Source: Rhabdophis nuchalis (Eukaryota; Chordata; Lepidosauria; Squamata; Natricidae). From it: a DNA stretch of 64,000 nucleotides. The notes beneath the pieces were generated by a model, which saw nothing but the letters and a program-made list of their open reading frames with translations, had not been told where the DNA came from and searched no databases. Numbering within the stretch: the first letter of the stretch is position 1; each line of letters opens with the position of its first letter. Positions 1-12,099 of this stretch are shown piece after piece. The stretch covers positions 187,475,462 to 187,539,461 of the forward strand of contig CM077644.1 in NCBI GenBank assembly GCA_039707465.1, read 5' to 3'. The translations under genes were made by a program, and so were the position numbers.

Positions 1-2391
1 CTTGCATAAAGATACTGAATAAGGAATCACGGGTTTTGCCAGCATCCTTTGACTTCAAATGGTCTATTTTCTATTGCCTATTCCTCTTCTTCCTCAAGGA
101 CGGATGGGGAGAACTGTAGAATCTTGAAGTAGAAGAATAGAAAATGCAGAATAAATTGGACTATGAGAATGTTCAAGACAACAATTGCTTTGATGAATTT
201 TAATTTGTTGCATTAATCTTCTATGATCAAACAGTCCAACTATGTTTCAGACTGAGTAAGTGGGAGTCCTCCGTCACAGTAATGTAGCATTTTACATGGT
301 TGCCCTGATTTTACCTTAAAAAAAAAAAATCTTCCCTCAATAGGCATGGGGATAAAACAGGCAATCTTCTTCATGATTTTGTGTAGAAACCGAAAAGCAA
401 ACCAAATAAGGGTACAAAATCCAAGGAAATGTAATTAAATTCCAAATGCCCCAAAATCCTAGGTGTGTATGACGTCTTCTGCAACAGGCATCTTTTGCCC
501 CATTTGGTCTCCTTCAAACATGTTGAGGCTACAACCTTCATCATTAGCAGAATGATGATTGTGAAATCTGGAAATTCTAAAGTTTTCTAAAGAAATTCTA
601 AAGTCATCCTAAACTTTCTAAAGTACATGCTGTTGGGACAGCGTATAGGCAAGGAAAGGAAACTATATGCTGTCTTGTTGAAATGTTTCCCCTCTCAGGT
701 GGGAAAAACAGCTTAAAGTTATTTTTATCTCTTTTTGTACCTTAAAAAAACTGCTGCTAACACAAACCAAAAACAATTTCAATTCATCTTGGTAGAGGTG
801 TGGGGGTTTCATTTGTTTGTTATTTTTTCCTTCTGAGTAGAAGGGCTTAATAATATAGCAAAATGGATTTCTCACATAAGAAGCACTTGTGCCAAGGTTT
901 GTGTGCCATATTTTTTCTTATTAAATATTTTAAGAACTGTATCTAGGCAACATCACTGACCTAGAAAACCTGAAAGCTTATAGACATATAATAGCTTTGG
1001 AGACTGATACTTGCCTACAGAAAGAGCTTTCTTTCATTCAAGTGTTGACCTATCTATTCTTTTTTGTTTTTAAGGAAAAAAAGCTTGTTAAGCTTTCAAC
1101 AAGTTCCTAATTCTGAATGTTAGGGCACTAAGAGACTAAAACATGGCCTCTTGTGTTGCAGAGCAGGAGTACTAAAAGAAGGAAGTGGGATTGAATCGTG
1201 TTTTCTCATTCTTTCGTCCTAGGGCAGACTAACCCCTGAACATACCATTTAGATCCAAAATTGCATTGTTGAAATTTAGGGGCAAAATGGCTAATTTTCA
1301 GCACCACAGTCCTATTTTCTTTCAAAACTGAAGATGGAGCTGATAGCGGAAAGCCTTTAGGAGGCCACCCATTCCTATTACAAAGTTTAAGGATCTCTCC
1401 AAGCATCTTTAGATGAACCCAAATCACAAAATGCTTCTCTTTGGGTGGTAAAAGGTCAAGCAATTATGAGAAGGATTGGTGCATTCTTTTTACAAGTGGA
1501 AAAAATAGTGAATTGCTCCTAGAAGCTTTCTATTCCTATTTCCACTCTTAACCCTCCAGTCTGCAAAATTAAACAAAGGCAAACAATGGCCCCAGTTTCG
1601 TCTGGAGAGACGTTTCCACTCTCCTAGTGATATCACCTACAGCTCTCAATCTGCCAGAGGAACAGGTAGTAGACCCTGATCCCAAGAGAGATGCTTCTCT
1701 CCATTTGATATATGTAGGTAAGATCCCTGCAAGGATCTTGCCCTCTTGGACAACTACTTAATTTTTTTCATGATGTTAACAGCCTTCTACAGAAACAAAA
1801 CCTGTTCCTTAGCGATCAGTAGATAATTCAACCTATTCACTGAAACTAGACTACCTCAAATATTCTTCCAAAATAATTGCTGCTGCTACCTTATTCCCAG
1901 AGAATGGTAAGGTCTCACGTTCTTTTTTATAGGCTACTTAATCCAGTATTATCCTAAAGTTTCTAAAGTATAATGGAGTTTGATGTGCTAATCTCAAAAC
2001 CCCCAGATCAGAAATAACCTTGAGTGTATCCCTTACTACAGTTATTTGTAAAAAAAAAAAAAAAAAAAAGCATAGCCAGAACACACAGTTATTTGTTAGA
2101 GGTAAAGATTCTCTTGAGTCAAGCACAATCAGAATGAGATTTTCTTAGGAGCCTTATAGAAAGGATTTGGTATTGATGTTTTCTTGGATGCCTTTTGTCT
2201 TCCTAACCTCCCCAAAGGTCCTGGAATTCTCAAATGATGCTCCATTCAAGTATTAATTCTTTTGGCCTTTTTAACATCTGACAAGGTTCACTAGGTGCAG
2301 CCACCTGTTGGTTCCAAGGGATGATGTCACCTGGTTGAGCAATGAAAGCTCAGAGGCCACCAAGGACTCCACAGTTCAATTCTGAGCTATA
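1..2391. other. AT-rich non-coding sequence
   Basis: I see no gene or recognisable transposon here. The open frames are short and show no domain. There is a run of 19 A near 2050 and short homopolymers, nothing more. Confidence 0.5.
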
Positions 2392-2520
2392 CATACATAC
2401 TGTATATGTATGTGTGTATTGTATGTATGTATGTATGTATGTATGTATGTATGTATGTATGTATTTATGTACGTATGTATGTATGTTCAGTGTATAAGTG
2501 TGTGTATGTGTGTGTCTGAA
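2392..2520. repeat. TATG tetranucleotide microsatellite
   Basis: Roughly two dozen ATGT units, imperfect at both ends, grading into TGTG. The apparent 69-residue frame across it (His-Thr-Tyr repeats) is translation of the microsatellite and is not a gene. It abuts a truncated tacaggtagtcc-type element on the right. Confidence 0.95.
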
Positions 2521-2825
2521 GTTACAGCAGCACTGAAAAAAGTGACTTATGACAACCATTGCAACATCTCCATGGTGATGTAATCAAAATTCAGATGCTA
2601 GGCAACTGGCATATATTTATAATGGTTGCAATGTCATGTGATCATCTTTTGTGACTTTCCTACAAACAAAGTCAACGGGGAAGCCACTGCGTAACTGTGT
2701 TACTAACTTAACAATTGCAGTGATTCACTTAACAGCTGGCACATTAGGGCATAAAGGGGCAACGGTCTTGCTTAGGAATGGAAATTTTTGAGTTGAATGT
2801 GATTGTAAATCAAGGACTACCTGTA
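2521..2825 (-). mobile_element. tacaggtagtcc-ended interspersed repeat, left-truncated
   Basis: One of four related copies in the window (others at 4809, 9401 and 62194). It ends in ggactacctgta and carries the shared internal words aaaaaagtgacttatga, acttaacaattgcagtgattcactt and a caaagtcaa block. The left end is lost next to the microsatellite. The intact copies have inverted ends (tacaggtagtcc), which suggests a DNA-transposon-like unit without coding capacity; I cannot name the superfamily with certainty. Confidence 0.75.
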
Positions 2826-3509
2826 ATATCTGAACTATCATAGCTGAATTTCCAATATGTCTAACTATCGATCGTTTCTCTTGTAACTCCTTTAACCTCA
2901 TTCACTGCCATTTATTTATTTATATTTATTCATTTATTTTATTTATTATTTTTCAAGGCAAGACTTATCCCCTAGGTTTTCATGCTGCCATTATAAGAAT
3001 CCTCTGATGACTCCTTTTAATTCTGTCTCATTATGAACTGTCTGTCTTCATGCTTTTATACCAATTCTAAATATAACTAGAAACAGTTCTTAACTTGTCT
3101 ACAGTGATTTGCAACATAATTATTATTTGCGTGATGGCAACTGTGGTGATATTAACCATCTACTGCATGTCCAGTGTATGGGTGTTACAGGGTACAAAGG
3201 CATAATTTCAAGTTTCATCTCCCCCTCACTGGCAAGCTATCCCATGGCATAGTAGGGATAAGAGTGGGCAAAGGAGTACATGCTTTCTACTCAGCTTCTA
3301 AGACCAATTTATATGTGCATGAAATCAAAATTATAAAACCAGGCTATTAACATCAAGTAGGAGAAACCAAGATTGACTTCCTCATTGTCGCTGTGATTGC
3401 TTTGTTCTGGATCCCTGTACTTTTTATTGCCTTGTAAGTAGAACAGGAAGAATAAAGGAACTATAATCAGCCCCCATTTTGATCTCTCTCTCTCTTCCCC
3501 CACCCCTAC
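2826..3509. other. non-coding spacer
   Basis: AT-rich with a TTTA-rich stretch around 2910-2950. No gene or element recognised. Confidence 0.45.
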
Positions 3510-3602
3510 CGTGTTTCCCCAAAAATAAGACAGGATCTTATTTTCTTTTGACCCCCAAAATAAGCACTTGGCCTTATTTTGGGGGAGGCTTTATTATTTT
3601 CA
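3510..3602 (+). mobile_element. fragment of a ccgtgtttcccc / aaaataagac repeat
   Basis: It contains gtgtttccccaaaaataagac, cttattttcttttgaccccc, aaataagcacttggcc and ttattttgggggagg. The same ordered words recur at 52872-53061, where the matching inverted end is present. Here the right end is missing. It is a short non-coding interspersed repeat with inverted ends. Confidence 0.7.
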
Positions 3603-4808
3603 CCTAACCTGGAAAGGAAAATTAGAGCAGCATTCAAACAGATGTGAGCAATCCAGAGCTTGTAATTGTAACTCTATCACTCAACTTGCATGCTTCCCCT
3701 AGCTGGCCAAAAAAATCTGAAAAGGGGACCTGGTAGGCGAGGAGAATAGGCGTCTGTGCATAGCAAAGATTGTGGTTAAAAACTTTCTAAACTTAGCTTT
3801 TTTTCAGGTAGAAAACTGACCCAAGAGAATTTCAGTGAAATAGTCTTTGGAATGTCTGAATCACCCTAGAAGCCAGAATCGGCAGGAAGACCTTGAGTCA
3901 GAAGTAATAAAGGACGGACTGTAATGAAGTTTAAATAAACGTTGATGCAAGATTATTTAACCAAAGGATTATTACTCAATTCATTCAAAATCTAATTTTT
4001 CAATTTTTCATCAGGTTTTTTTTTTGAGAGCTTTATTAAACAATATGTTAAGAGATTCAACGTTTTTTTTAATATACTGTATAGATTAAAATATATATAG
4101 GTGGAATAACCGCATTCTTTCAGCACAAAGGGCCACTGCTTTGTGGCAGCTGAGAGTGAATTAATTTCATCTTTTCCTCTTCCACTCCAATGCTTTTTCA
4201 ATTAGACTATATTTGTATCTCTCAACTTCCCATTCAGTGCTACAGAGCCAAATGATATTTATCGATCAGAACGGTGCCTTCAAAGCAACAGCGCTCGATC
4301 CCAAATGCCAAACTGTTCAAGTTGCTGTAAATTAAGAAGGGAGCAGCAGAGACAGGAAATAAAGTGCCATAAATGGAATGTGAGCTTTTTGAGTTCTAAT
4401 GGCAGAACAACTGAGCCAAACAATACGTATTGACTTAACCTTGAAAGTGAGAAATGTCTCTGCATTCAAAACATAATTCATGATGCTTTACAAACAACAT
4501 GCCCGGTGAATGATGAAGAGAAGAGGCATGGGGAACTTTATAAATGCTGCTTTTAAGCCTTGGCCACCTAGAAGCCTAGATGCTACAAGGCAGGAATTGA
4601 AAGGAACAACCATAGCTTTGACCCAGTTCTCATTGCATGCAGCATCTCCCAAGGTTAAAACTGAGGACATCCCTCCCTTTGGGCTGCAAAGCTCTCCCCC
4701 AGGACTGCCATATACGAGCTGCAAAAATTTGGACAATGACTAAAAACTAGTAACAGTGAGATATAGAAAACTCTAGTGCTTCATCAGGGTTCCTTTTCTT
4801 TTTGCAAG
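3603..4808. other. non-coding spacer
   Basis: Two overlapping open frames near 4490-4743 lie on opposite strands, have no splice-site support and no recognisable domain. No repeat recognised. Confidence 0.4.
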
Positions 4809-5205
4809 TACAGTTAGTCCTTGACTTATGACCATAATGGAGCCCAAAATTTATGTTGCTATGTGAGATATTTTGTGAAGTGAGTTTTGTCCCATTTTAC
4901 GACTTTTCTTGTCACAGTTGTTAAGTGAATCACTGCAGTTGTTAAGTTAGTAACATGGCTATTAAGTGAATCTGGTTTCCCCCTTGACTTTGCTTGTCAG
5001 AAAGTCACACAAGGCGATCACATGACCTTGGGACACCGCAACGATCATAAATATGAACCAAAATTCACATGTTAAGAATTTTGATCACATGGTTATGGGG
5101 ATGCTGCAAAAGTTGTTAACTATGACAAATGGTCATGTCACTTTTTTCAATGCCGTTGTAACTTTGGCCATTAAATGAACTGTTGTAAGTCGAGGATTAC
5201 CTGTA
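4809..5205 (+). mobile_element. tacaggtagtcc-ended repeat, full length
   Basis: A full-length copy of about 397 bp. It starts tacagttagtccttgactta and ends taagtcgaggattacctgta, so the termini are inverted repeats of about 20 bp. Internal words such as gttaagtgaatcactgcagt and gactttgcttgtcagaa match the other copies. No coding capacity. The family is clearly high-copy in this genome, with four copies in 64 kb. Confidence 0.85.
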
Positions 5206-5591
5206 TATAATATACCTGACCTACTCCACCCATCACAACCCATGAGCTTACTATGCTTCTTCCCTGATGGCTGCTGAAATAGCAGCAGCAACAGCTGCTC
5301 TAGTGGCAACAGAAATATGTATAAACCTACTTGAAGTCTATGGAGATTCTCAGTAATCAAGGTCATTCTTGGATAAGCTACTTGGATAAGAAGCAAAACG
5401 TGTTCACAAAAGAAACAGAAAGTCCAGCTGCCTCTTGTACCTTTGGGACAAGCCTACTGAAAGCTCCTTTCCTTCAAAGTTAAAGAGAAACCGGTCCAGT
5501 TCTTTATATGTTTAAAGACAGAGTAGTCCAGAAGTCCAGTAAAAGTAAAGAGAAGTATCATACCACTGTCATTGTTGTTCAAATCTCTATT
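5206..5591. other. non-coding spacer
   Basis: Nothing recognised. The 87-residue minus-strand frame at 5133-5396 overlaps the neighbouring repeat and has no domain. Confidence 0.4.
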
Positions 5592-5891
5592 GTCTATGTC
5601 AGGCATGTCCAAAGTCCGGCCCGCGGGCCATTTGCGGCCCGGGGGTCGGTTTAATACGGCCCTCCAACAGCCCTCCCTGCTCTGCGTAAATGTGGCCCTC
5701 CCTTCCTCCCTCTGTATTTGGGGCTGTGTGGCTGGGAGGGAGGTGGACGGAGGTTACGGACGCGGGGTGAGCACCCTCCGGCGGGCACCACAGCTTACGT
5801 TCTGGGGCCACGCATTCACCTCCCTCCCAGCCACGCCGCCCGGGGCAGCTCCGCCCGCCCGTTCGCTCACTCCAGGGGGAGGCAGACAGAG

Positions 5892-6460
5892 CCCCCCCAA
5901 CCAACATGCTGGGCCCTCCGGGGGGGAAGGGCCAAAGAGGGGGCATCGGGCAAGGAAGCCGCGCCAGAACGTGTGCCGTGGTGGCTGTCGGAGGGAGCCG
6001 GTGGAGATGCACGCGGCTTCCCTGCCCAATGCCCCTGCCGGGCGCAAGGCTCGGGGTTAGCAGAAGCAGCAGCAGTGAAGCAACTCGCCACTTTTCCACA
6101 CCCAGGAAAAGAATTACAGCCCAACTTCCCACCGCTACGAAGTCTCTTTTCTGTGGAAAAGATAGGCGCGTGCATGCTCCGCTCAATTACAGTCTCGGAG
6201 ACTTCGTAGCGGTGGGAAGTTGGGCTGTAATTCTTTTCCTGGGTGTGGAAGAGTGGTGAGTTGCTTCACTGCTGCTGCTTCTGCTACCCCCGAGCCTTGC
6301 GCCCGGCAGGGGCATTGGGCAGGGAAGCCGCGCGCATCTCCACCGGCTCCCTCCGACAGCCACCACGGCACACGTTCTGGCACGGCTTCCTTGCCCGATG
6401 CCCCCTCTTTGGCCCTTCCCCCCCGGAGGCAGCGGAGGGCCCAGCATGTTGGTTGGGGGG
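5892..6460. repeat. ~255-bp near-perfect inverted repeat (palindrome)
   Basis: Arm 1 is 5892-6146 and arm 2 is 6198-6460, separated by a 51-bp spacer. By eye the arms differ at about five bases plus one 6-bp insertion in arm 2. It lies inside the hAT-type element and is GC-rich. All the overlapping frames in this stretch pair up as sense and antisense of the same arm, which explains why both strands look open. Confidence 0.93.
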
Positions 6461-6477
6461 GAAGAGGGAAGAGAGGG

Positions 6478-7062
6478 AGTGACTGACATACACAGAGAGA
6501 GACAGAGGGGAAGGGAGGGAAAGACAGAGAGACAGACAGAGACAGAGAGAAAGAGAGGGAGGGAGAGAGACGGAGAGAGACACAGATAGAGAATGACACA
6601 GGGAGGGATTGAATCGGAGACAGACGGGGAAAGAGGGAGAGACAGACATACAGAGAGAGGGAGGGAGGGAGAGAATCAGAGAGAGTGACACACACAGAGA
6701 CAGGGAGAGACAGAGAGAGGGAGGGAGAGACAGATAGATAGAGACTGATTAAGTGAGTGAGAGACAGACAGACAGACAGACACACAGAGTAACAGAGAGA
6801 AAGAGAGAAAGAGAAAGAAATGGAGAGAGAGAGGAAGAAAGAGAGAGAAAGAGAGAGGGAGAGGGAGAGAGAAAGGGAGACAGAAAGAGAAAAAGAGAGA
6901 GAGAAAGAAAGAGAGAAATGGAGAGAGAAAGAGAGAGAGAGGAAGAAAGAGAGAGAGAGAGAGAAAGAGAGACAGAAAGAAAGAGAAAAAGAGAGAGAGA
7001 GAAAGAAAAAAAGAAAGCGCGAGAGAAATGGAGAGAGAGGAAGAAAGAGAGAAAGAGGTAGG
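6478..7062. repeat. GAGA/GACA purine-rich low-complexity tract
   Basis: About 585 bp made of GAGA, GACAGA and GAAA units on the + strand. The 307-residue minus-strand frame (Ser-Leu rich) and the plus-strand Arg-Glu-Lys frames are translations of this repeat and are not proteins. Confidence 0.95.
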
Positions 7063-7294
7063 TAAGTTTTTTTAAAATTTATTTTCAATACATTGTGAAA
7101 ACTCAACTGTCAGTTGATCTTAATGTTATGAAATGAAAAGTATGTCATTTGCAATTAACTTGGCATAAAATAATTTATTTGCATTTAATTGTAATGGTTC
7201 AAAGAATGTTCGGAAAAATGTTCGGCCCTCCACCATGTTCACTTCATCCAATCTGGTCCTCTTTGAAAAAAGTTTAGACACCACTGGTCTATGT

Positions 7295-8250
7295 GTTAGG
7301 GATACTGGATTTCTACAAAACACCTTATCATCATCAAACATGAAACCTATGAAAGAGGGTTATTTTTCCTCTTTGAGGTTTTGTTTCCATACTTAATTTA
7401 TTTTAAACCTGGAGATTAATTGAGAAAGTAATGGGATGGGAATTCACACATACCTTTCAAATATGTGGAATATATGTGCATGAGAAATATACTTGCAAAA
7501 TAATTAAATAAACAATATTCCATGGGTTCTAATTTCCCCTGAGATTTGTACAAATTGAATAAAGGCTGTAATTCAGTGAAATTTTAGCAGTGCGAGATTC
7601 AAATCTGCACTGAAGTCAAAATAAGGGTTGAATGATTTCTGCCATTTCTTGGTTCATTCTTCATGCAGGAGAAACTGAAATGTGACCAATACTGACAAAG
7701 GTACTCTGGAAATTGCTTGGTTTGTCCCAGGAATTTTTCTTCTGGGTTTCTTTAAACTATATACAGTAAAGCTTTGATTATCAACCTGTAAATGATTTAT
7801 TCCTCTTTATTTGAGGAATAAAAAAGTTGGCAGTCATTTCAAATCTTACCTAGAATAGGTTTTAACAGGGCTTTATTATTTATTATATTTGTCTAACATT
7901 TTCCTACAGACCTGGTTTCTCTTTTTCACATCCATGGGAAATATGCAGATTGGAAGTAAAAATGGATCAGGGTTTATTTGGTTTCTAGGTAGGAACCGTG
8001 TCCAGTCATGAGTATTTATGATAGTATAAACAACTTAATTTTTAAAAATCTCTGATTCTCAGGACAAATGACAAATTCTATGTTGGATCAACCATATCAG
8101 CCCCCTCAATCACATCTTTTATCATGGAAGGACAAAACACTTACCTAAACTATACTAAGGCCCCAAAATATATTACCAATCACTAGAATTAGTAGGTTAT
8201 TCTACAGAATCTCACTATCTGTTATAACTATTCTTTTCTACCTTCTCTTT
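7295..8250. other. non-coding spacer
   Basis: AT-rich, no gene or recognised repeat. Confidence 0.45.
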
Positions 8251-8427
8251 TTTTGGGTTTCAAATTTTTTAGAACCTACTCTGTAGGTGTGGCCTATTTT
8301 GTGGGCGTGGCTTGGTAGTCATGTGACAGGGTGGGAGTGGCCACCTTTTAAAATGTGGTGAAACTCATTTAACAACTCTTGCTCTTGCTTAGCAACCAAA
8401 ATTTTGGACTCAATTGTGATGATAAAT

Positions 8428-8479
<52 letters not shown>

Positions 8480-8632
8480 TCCTTCCTTGCTTTGCTTTCC
8501 TTCCCGTTGGGTCACTGGCAGCGGCGGGCCAGATTTACTTCCAGGTACGCCGGTGGAACCCCCTCTCACCGGTTCTCTAAATTTCACCAACCGTCTCTCG
8601 AGTAGGTGCGAGCCTGCAGAAACCCACCACTG
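8251..8632 (-). mobile_element. hAT-type MITE, same family as 40539-41015
   Basis: The right end reads cagaaacccaccactg and the left end retains gggtttcaaatttttt. The interior matches the copy at 40539-41015 in opposite orientation: the ccaaaattttggactcaatt block, ccacttttaaaatgtggtg-like block and ccagatttacttccagg block are shared. Both copies hold a TTTC/GAAA microsatellite at the same internal point. The left terminus is eroded, so I see no convincing TSD. Confidence 0.82.
8428..8484. repeat. TTTC microsatellite
   Basis: About 14 TTTC units inside the hAT-type MITE. The homologous copy at 40539-41015 carries the complementary repeat at the same place, so the seed motif belongs to the family. 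Confidence 0.95.
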
Positions 8633-9400
8633 GTGACTCTCATGGTATTTCCCACAACATTTAAAATGACAATGAAAAAAAAAAGGAGGTATGGGGGAAA
8701 ACTCCCTGCAGCAAACAAAATATTGTAAGAATAAATCACTATTATCACCGGTGTACTGTTTGTTCAGCTTTCCTTGGCCTTTCTCCTGGGGGAGTACAAA
8801 TGATTCAAATAGTGGGGAATTTTAGTACAAGATGGAATATTGAGCTCATGTTATAAACTAGGGTCCCCGGTGACTTCTTTCAAAGAAAAAGCTTTGAAAT
8901 AGCTTTATAGCAATTGGGAATTGAATCTATGAATTTATAGCTCCTAAAATGCCCCTTTAATTGAAGAAGATTGCTCTGTATGAACAACCAAATGGCAGCC
9001 TTTTAGGTCCTAAAGAAGCAAGTGATTGACTGTGTTAATAAACATGCGGATTATTGTTGTGCTGCATCCAACAACTGTCAATATAGGCCCGATTTCTGTT
9101 GAAAATGGTCTTGTTTCATTTTATTATTGCTTTGGGCTTCAGAAAAGTACATCTTAGCTACTTCTTTTGGCAATTCCATTAGTTGCTATTGAAAATAGGC
9201 TACAATTATTTAAGGATCAAAGGGGATTTTGTAAAACAATCTCAAACAACTGTTTATTCCACCCAGGCCCCTTGTGTCAAAGGACAGGAGGTGCCTCCTT
9301 TTTAAAGATTTCCACAGGATTTTAAATATTAACTCTTTGTGATGGAGATAGATCACCCAAATATAATATGCAAGTTGAGCTAACGCAACCTTCAGTTGAG
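8633..9400. other. non-coding spacer
   Basis: No gene or recognised element. Confidence 0.45.
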
Positions 9401-9798
9401 TATAGGTACTTTTTGACTTATGACTACAATTGGTATTGGATTTTCTTTCTACGTTGGTACAGTAATGAGGTGAGTCATCACATGATTGGACCTGATTTTT
9501 GCAGCCATTTTTATTATGGTTGTTAAATGGATCCTGCCGTTCTTAAGTGAATCCAGCTTCCTCAATTGGTGCTGCATGTTAGAAATCAGCTAAGAAGATC
9601 ACAAATAGAATTGGGACCAAAGGCTGCTGCAACTGATTGTAAATGTGAACAGGTTCCCAAGTTCCCCAATTAAGATGATTGTGACTGCAAGGAGGTACAA
9701 TGGTGGTACGAGGACAGGTTGTAAGCCACTTTTTCCAAGGCCATCCTAACTTTTAACTGTGGTTAAATGAATAGTTGGTAAGATGAAAACTACCTGTA
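9401..9798 (+). mobile_element. tacaggtagtcc-ended repeat, diverged copy
   Basis: It starts tataggtactttttgactta and ends aaactacctgta, with the same internal order as the copy at 4809-5205 but many substitutions. Length is about 398 bp, equal to the better-preserved copy. It looks older. Confidence 0.75.
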
Positions 9799-10675
9799 GG
9801 ACTACTTCCCAATTCACAGATGAGAATTAGAAGACATGCTGGATAGGTTATTTAAAAATGGGATTATATTTTCAAAAATGTCTGTCAATATGTGAGAATG
9901 ACAATTACCTATAATATTATTATTTATTATGTATTTATTGGTAGTGAGGTAGGCAGTGGTTTAGTAGATGTGCAAGGTCAGCTAGGTATGCAGGTTTTAC
10001 TCATTGCGACATATCACACCTCCCCTCAAAGAAAGTCTACAACCATTCCATATGTTATGCAGTTTTATATCTGGCTTTTCAATTGTTTACATCTTTTTTG
10101 TAACACTGCATTACTATATTTATCTATAATTTACATTTAGCGGAAGAGAGGGGGCAAAACCCCTGCTTAAAAGCTCCTTAGCAAAATATAATTAAAAACA
10201 AATAAACAAAACATTGCAATAAATTTCATGGGACATCAGTGTAATTGCATGCTTCCTTAATTAGGAATAAACTGGGAACAACTTCAAAGAGATTTACATC
10301 TCTCTGTCTAGGTCAATTAATAAAAAAAAACACTTAATTTCATATAAAATGTATTATGTTTACATTTTTAAAGTTATATTCCAAACAAGCCAACCTGTAG
10401 CAGTTAACAATGAGAAATTCATGCATCATCAAAAATAAAACTTCAAGATTTTCTTTCTAAAAATCTACCAATGACATCATAGCAATTGAAGCTGTAAGAA
10501 TATTGATATAAAGATGAAATTAATCATGTTACAAGGCCAAATGCTACAGTGGGAAGGTCAGGATAAAAATGTGAGTAAGGGACTAATCTGGAGACAGCTG
10601 AAAAGCAGAACTGTGGATAGAGATCTACAAAAAGGACAACATCTGTAAAACAGAATACACAATCAAACTCCACCC
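9799..10675. other. AT-rich spacer containing one copy of a duplicated segment
   Basis: Positions about 10338-10492 resemble 12493-12640 (see the repeat entries). Nothing else recognised. Confidence 0.45.
10338..10492 (+). repeat. unclassified direct repeat, copy 1
   Basis: Shares with 12493-12640 the words ataaaatgtat, atattccaa, gacaatgagaaa-like, aataaaa, tcaagattttctttctaaa and atctaccaatgacatca in the same order and orientation. Identity is about 80% by eye over some 150 bp. It may be a dispersed repeat I do not know, or a local duplication. Confidence 0.75.
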
Positions 10676-11155
10676 CATTTTCAATTCAGAATAGAGCTGG
10701 AAGGGACCTCCTCCTCAAGAGGAGACTCATACCATTTCAGATAGGTGGCTGTCCAGTTTTTTTTCCAAAAAACATATTCTAGTGGTTAACTGTAGTCACT
10801 TTTGGGAAGTTTTTCCTTAACTCCAGGTTGCTTCTCTCCTTGATTAGTTTGCATACATTGTTTCTAGTTTTGCCTTCTGGTGCTTTGTAAAATAAATTGA
10901 CCCCTCTTCTTTGTGGCAGCCCTTCTAAAACGTGGAACACTGCTATCATGTCCCCCCTAGTCTTTCTTTTCTCTAGACTAGCCAAACTCAAATCCTGCAA
11001 AGGTTCTTCATATATTTTAGTCTCCAGGCCTTTAATCATCTTAGTTGTTCTTCTCTGCATTTTTTCCAAAGTCTCAACATCTTTTCTTGTAATGTGGTAA
11101 CTAAAACTGGATACAGTATTCCAGGTGAAGTCTTACTAAGGTTTTATAAAGCAGT
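10676..11155 (-). mobile_element. CR1/L3-like LINE, 5'-truncated 3' end
   Basis: The minus strand encodes the C-terminal end of a CR1-type ORF2 downstream of the reverse transcriptase core. It shows the typical run RRTTKMIKGLETKIYEE, then KRKTRGDMIAVFHVLEG and KLIKERSNLELRKNF, the same order as the copy at 32545-33075. Upstream residues LEYCIQF are visible but frames are broken. The 3' end lies near 10680 with gaagggacct, part of the usual CR1 tail. Nothing is intact; it is a dead 5'-truncated copy. A tRNA-derived SINE follows at 11158. Confidence 0.88.
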
Positions 11156-11157
11156 AC

Positions 11158-11405
11158 TAAGAGCCCTGGTGGTGAAGTGGTTAGAATGCAGTACTGCAGG
11201 CTCGTTCTGCTGACTGCCGATTGCCAGCAGTTCGGCAGTTCAATTCTCACTGCTCAAGGTTGACTCAGCCTTCCATCCTTCCAAAGTTGGTAAAATGAGG
11301 ACCCGGATTGTGGGGGACAATATGCTTACTCTATAAACTGCTTAGAGAGAGGGCTTTAAAGCACTGTGAAGCGATATATATAAGTTGAAGTGCAATTGCT
11401 ATTAA
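11158..11405 (+). mobile_element. tRNA-derived SINE (gcagtactgcag type)
   Basis: The head has a Pol III A-box-like ggtgaagtggttagaatg and a B-box-like gttcaattctc. The body runs through gactcagccttccatccttcc and aaaatgaggacc, and the tail has agagggctttaaagcactg then ctattgctatt. A second copy is at 15054-15255. The family is non-coding and would be moved by a LINE partner. Confidence 0.85.
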
Positions 11406-12099
11406 TACTTCATGTGTATGTTGTATGTGCATGCAGTGCACACAAAGAGGTGGGACGTCAGTAGCAATGTTGCACCCACCTTCTTGCAGATTTTGACACA
11501 AAGCTTTATGCAGATTTCCTGGCTGCAGATCATCTGACAAACAGACCATGGCAATTATTTGAACTCTTGGCATAGAAAGTAGGAAATCCATCAAACTGAA
11601 AGAAAAAAAGCATTCAGCCAATGGCGTTTCCATTCAGAAACCATTCCCTCTGTTACTTTTATTGACACCAACTTTGGAAGGCAAAGTTTAGGCACTGTAA
11701 TTAGAGAAAGCACAATTCTTGCCAACAAGGTGATCAGAGGCCATTTCCCTGCCAAAGGAGAAATGGATTGCCATAAAGGTTCTGCACAGTTGAAGAAATT
11801 AAAAACAAAAAACAAACCCACCCCCCACCCCCCCACCCCCACTGTGCTGCAGTTTAAATGCACCTCAGCAGAACAAAGAATAAATCAACTCAGTTCTCTG
11901 ACTCGGATAAAATCATGTAAATGGGCAAGTTCTAATCTAATTTCAAACTACCTCAAGACTTATATGGCCATGTACTCTTATTATTGCTCCTGTTTTCTTA
12001 CATTTTATAGGTTAATTGGGAAATAAGGTGTGTTCCCCCCACTCTATTTTTAATAAAAAGTCCGTCTTATTTTGCTGACCACGGCAAACAAAATCTGCC
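11406..12099. other. non-coding spacer
   Basis: Contains a C-rich run near 11819-11842. No gene recognised. Confidence 0.45.

Larger units (their letters stand above)
5600..7286. mobile_element. large non-autonomous hAT-type element
   Basis: An exact 8-bp TSD, gtctatgt, lies at 5592-5599 and 7287-7294. The ends are imperfect inverted repeats: caggcatgtccaaa on the left and the reverse complement of tttagacaccactg on the right. An 8-bp TSD with cag...ctg ends is typical of hAT transposons. The right 230 bp hold aaagaggaccagattggat on the minus strand, a familiar end of this family. There is no transposase frame. The middle is filled by a long palindrome (5892-6460) and a GA-rich tract (about 6478-7062), so the six or more long frames here are composition artefacts. 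The left half is rich in CpG. Confidence 0.88.

Noticed and set aside
2350..2559. His-Thr-Tyr repeat protein
   Set aside because: Translation of the TATG microsatellite.
6183..7106. 307-residue minus-strand open frame
   Set aside because: Almost entirely Ser/Leu/Phe from translation of the GA-rich tract, ending in one palindrome arm; no domain.
8428..8484. CRISPR-like or regularly spaced repeat
   Set aside because: Simple tetranucleotide repeat without spacers; eukaryotic context.
11158..11250. possible tRNA gene
   Set aside because: A- and B-box-like words are present, but they are the head of a SINE that recurs at 15054; no cloverleaf with a proper acceptor stem.
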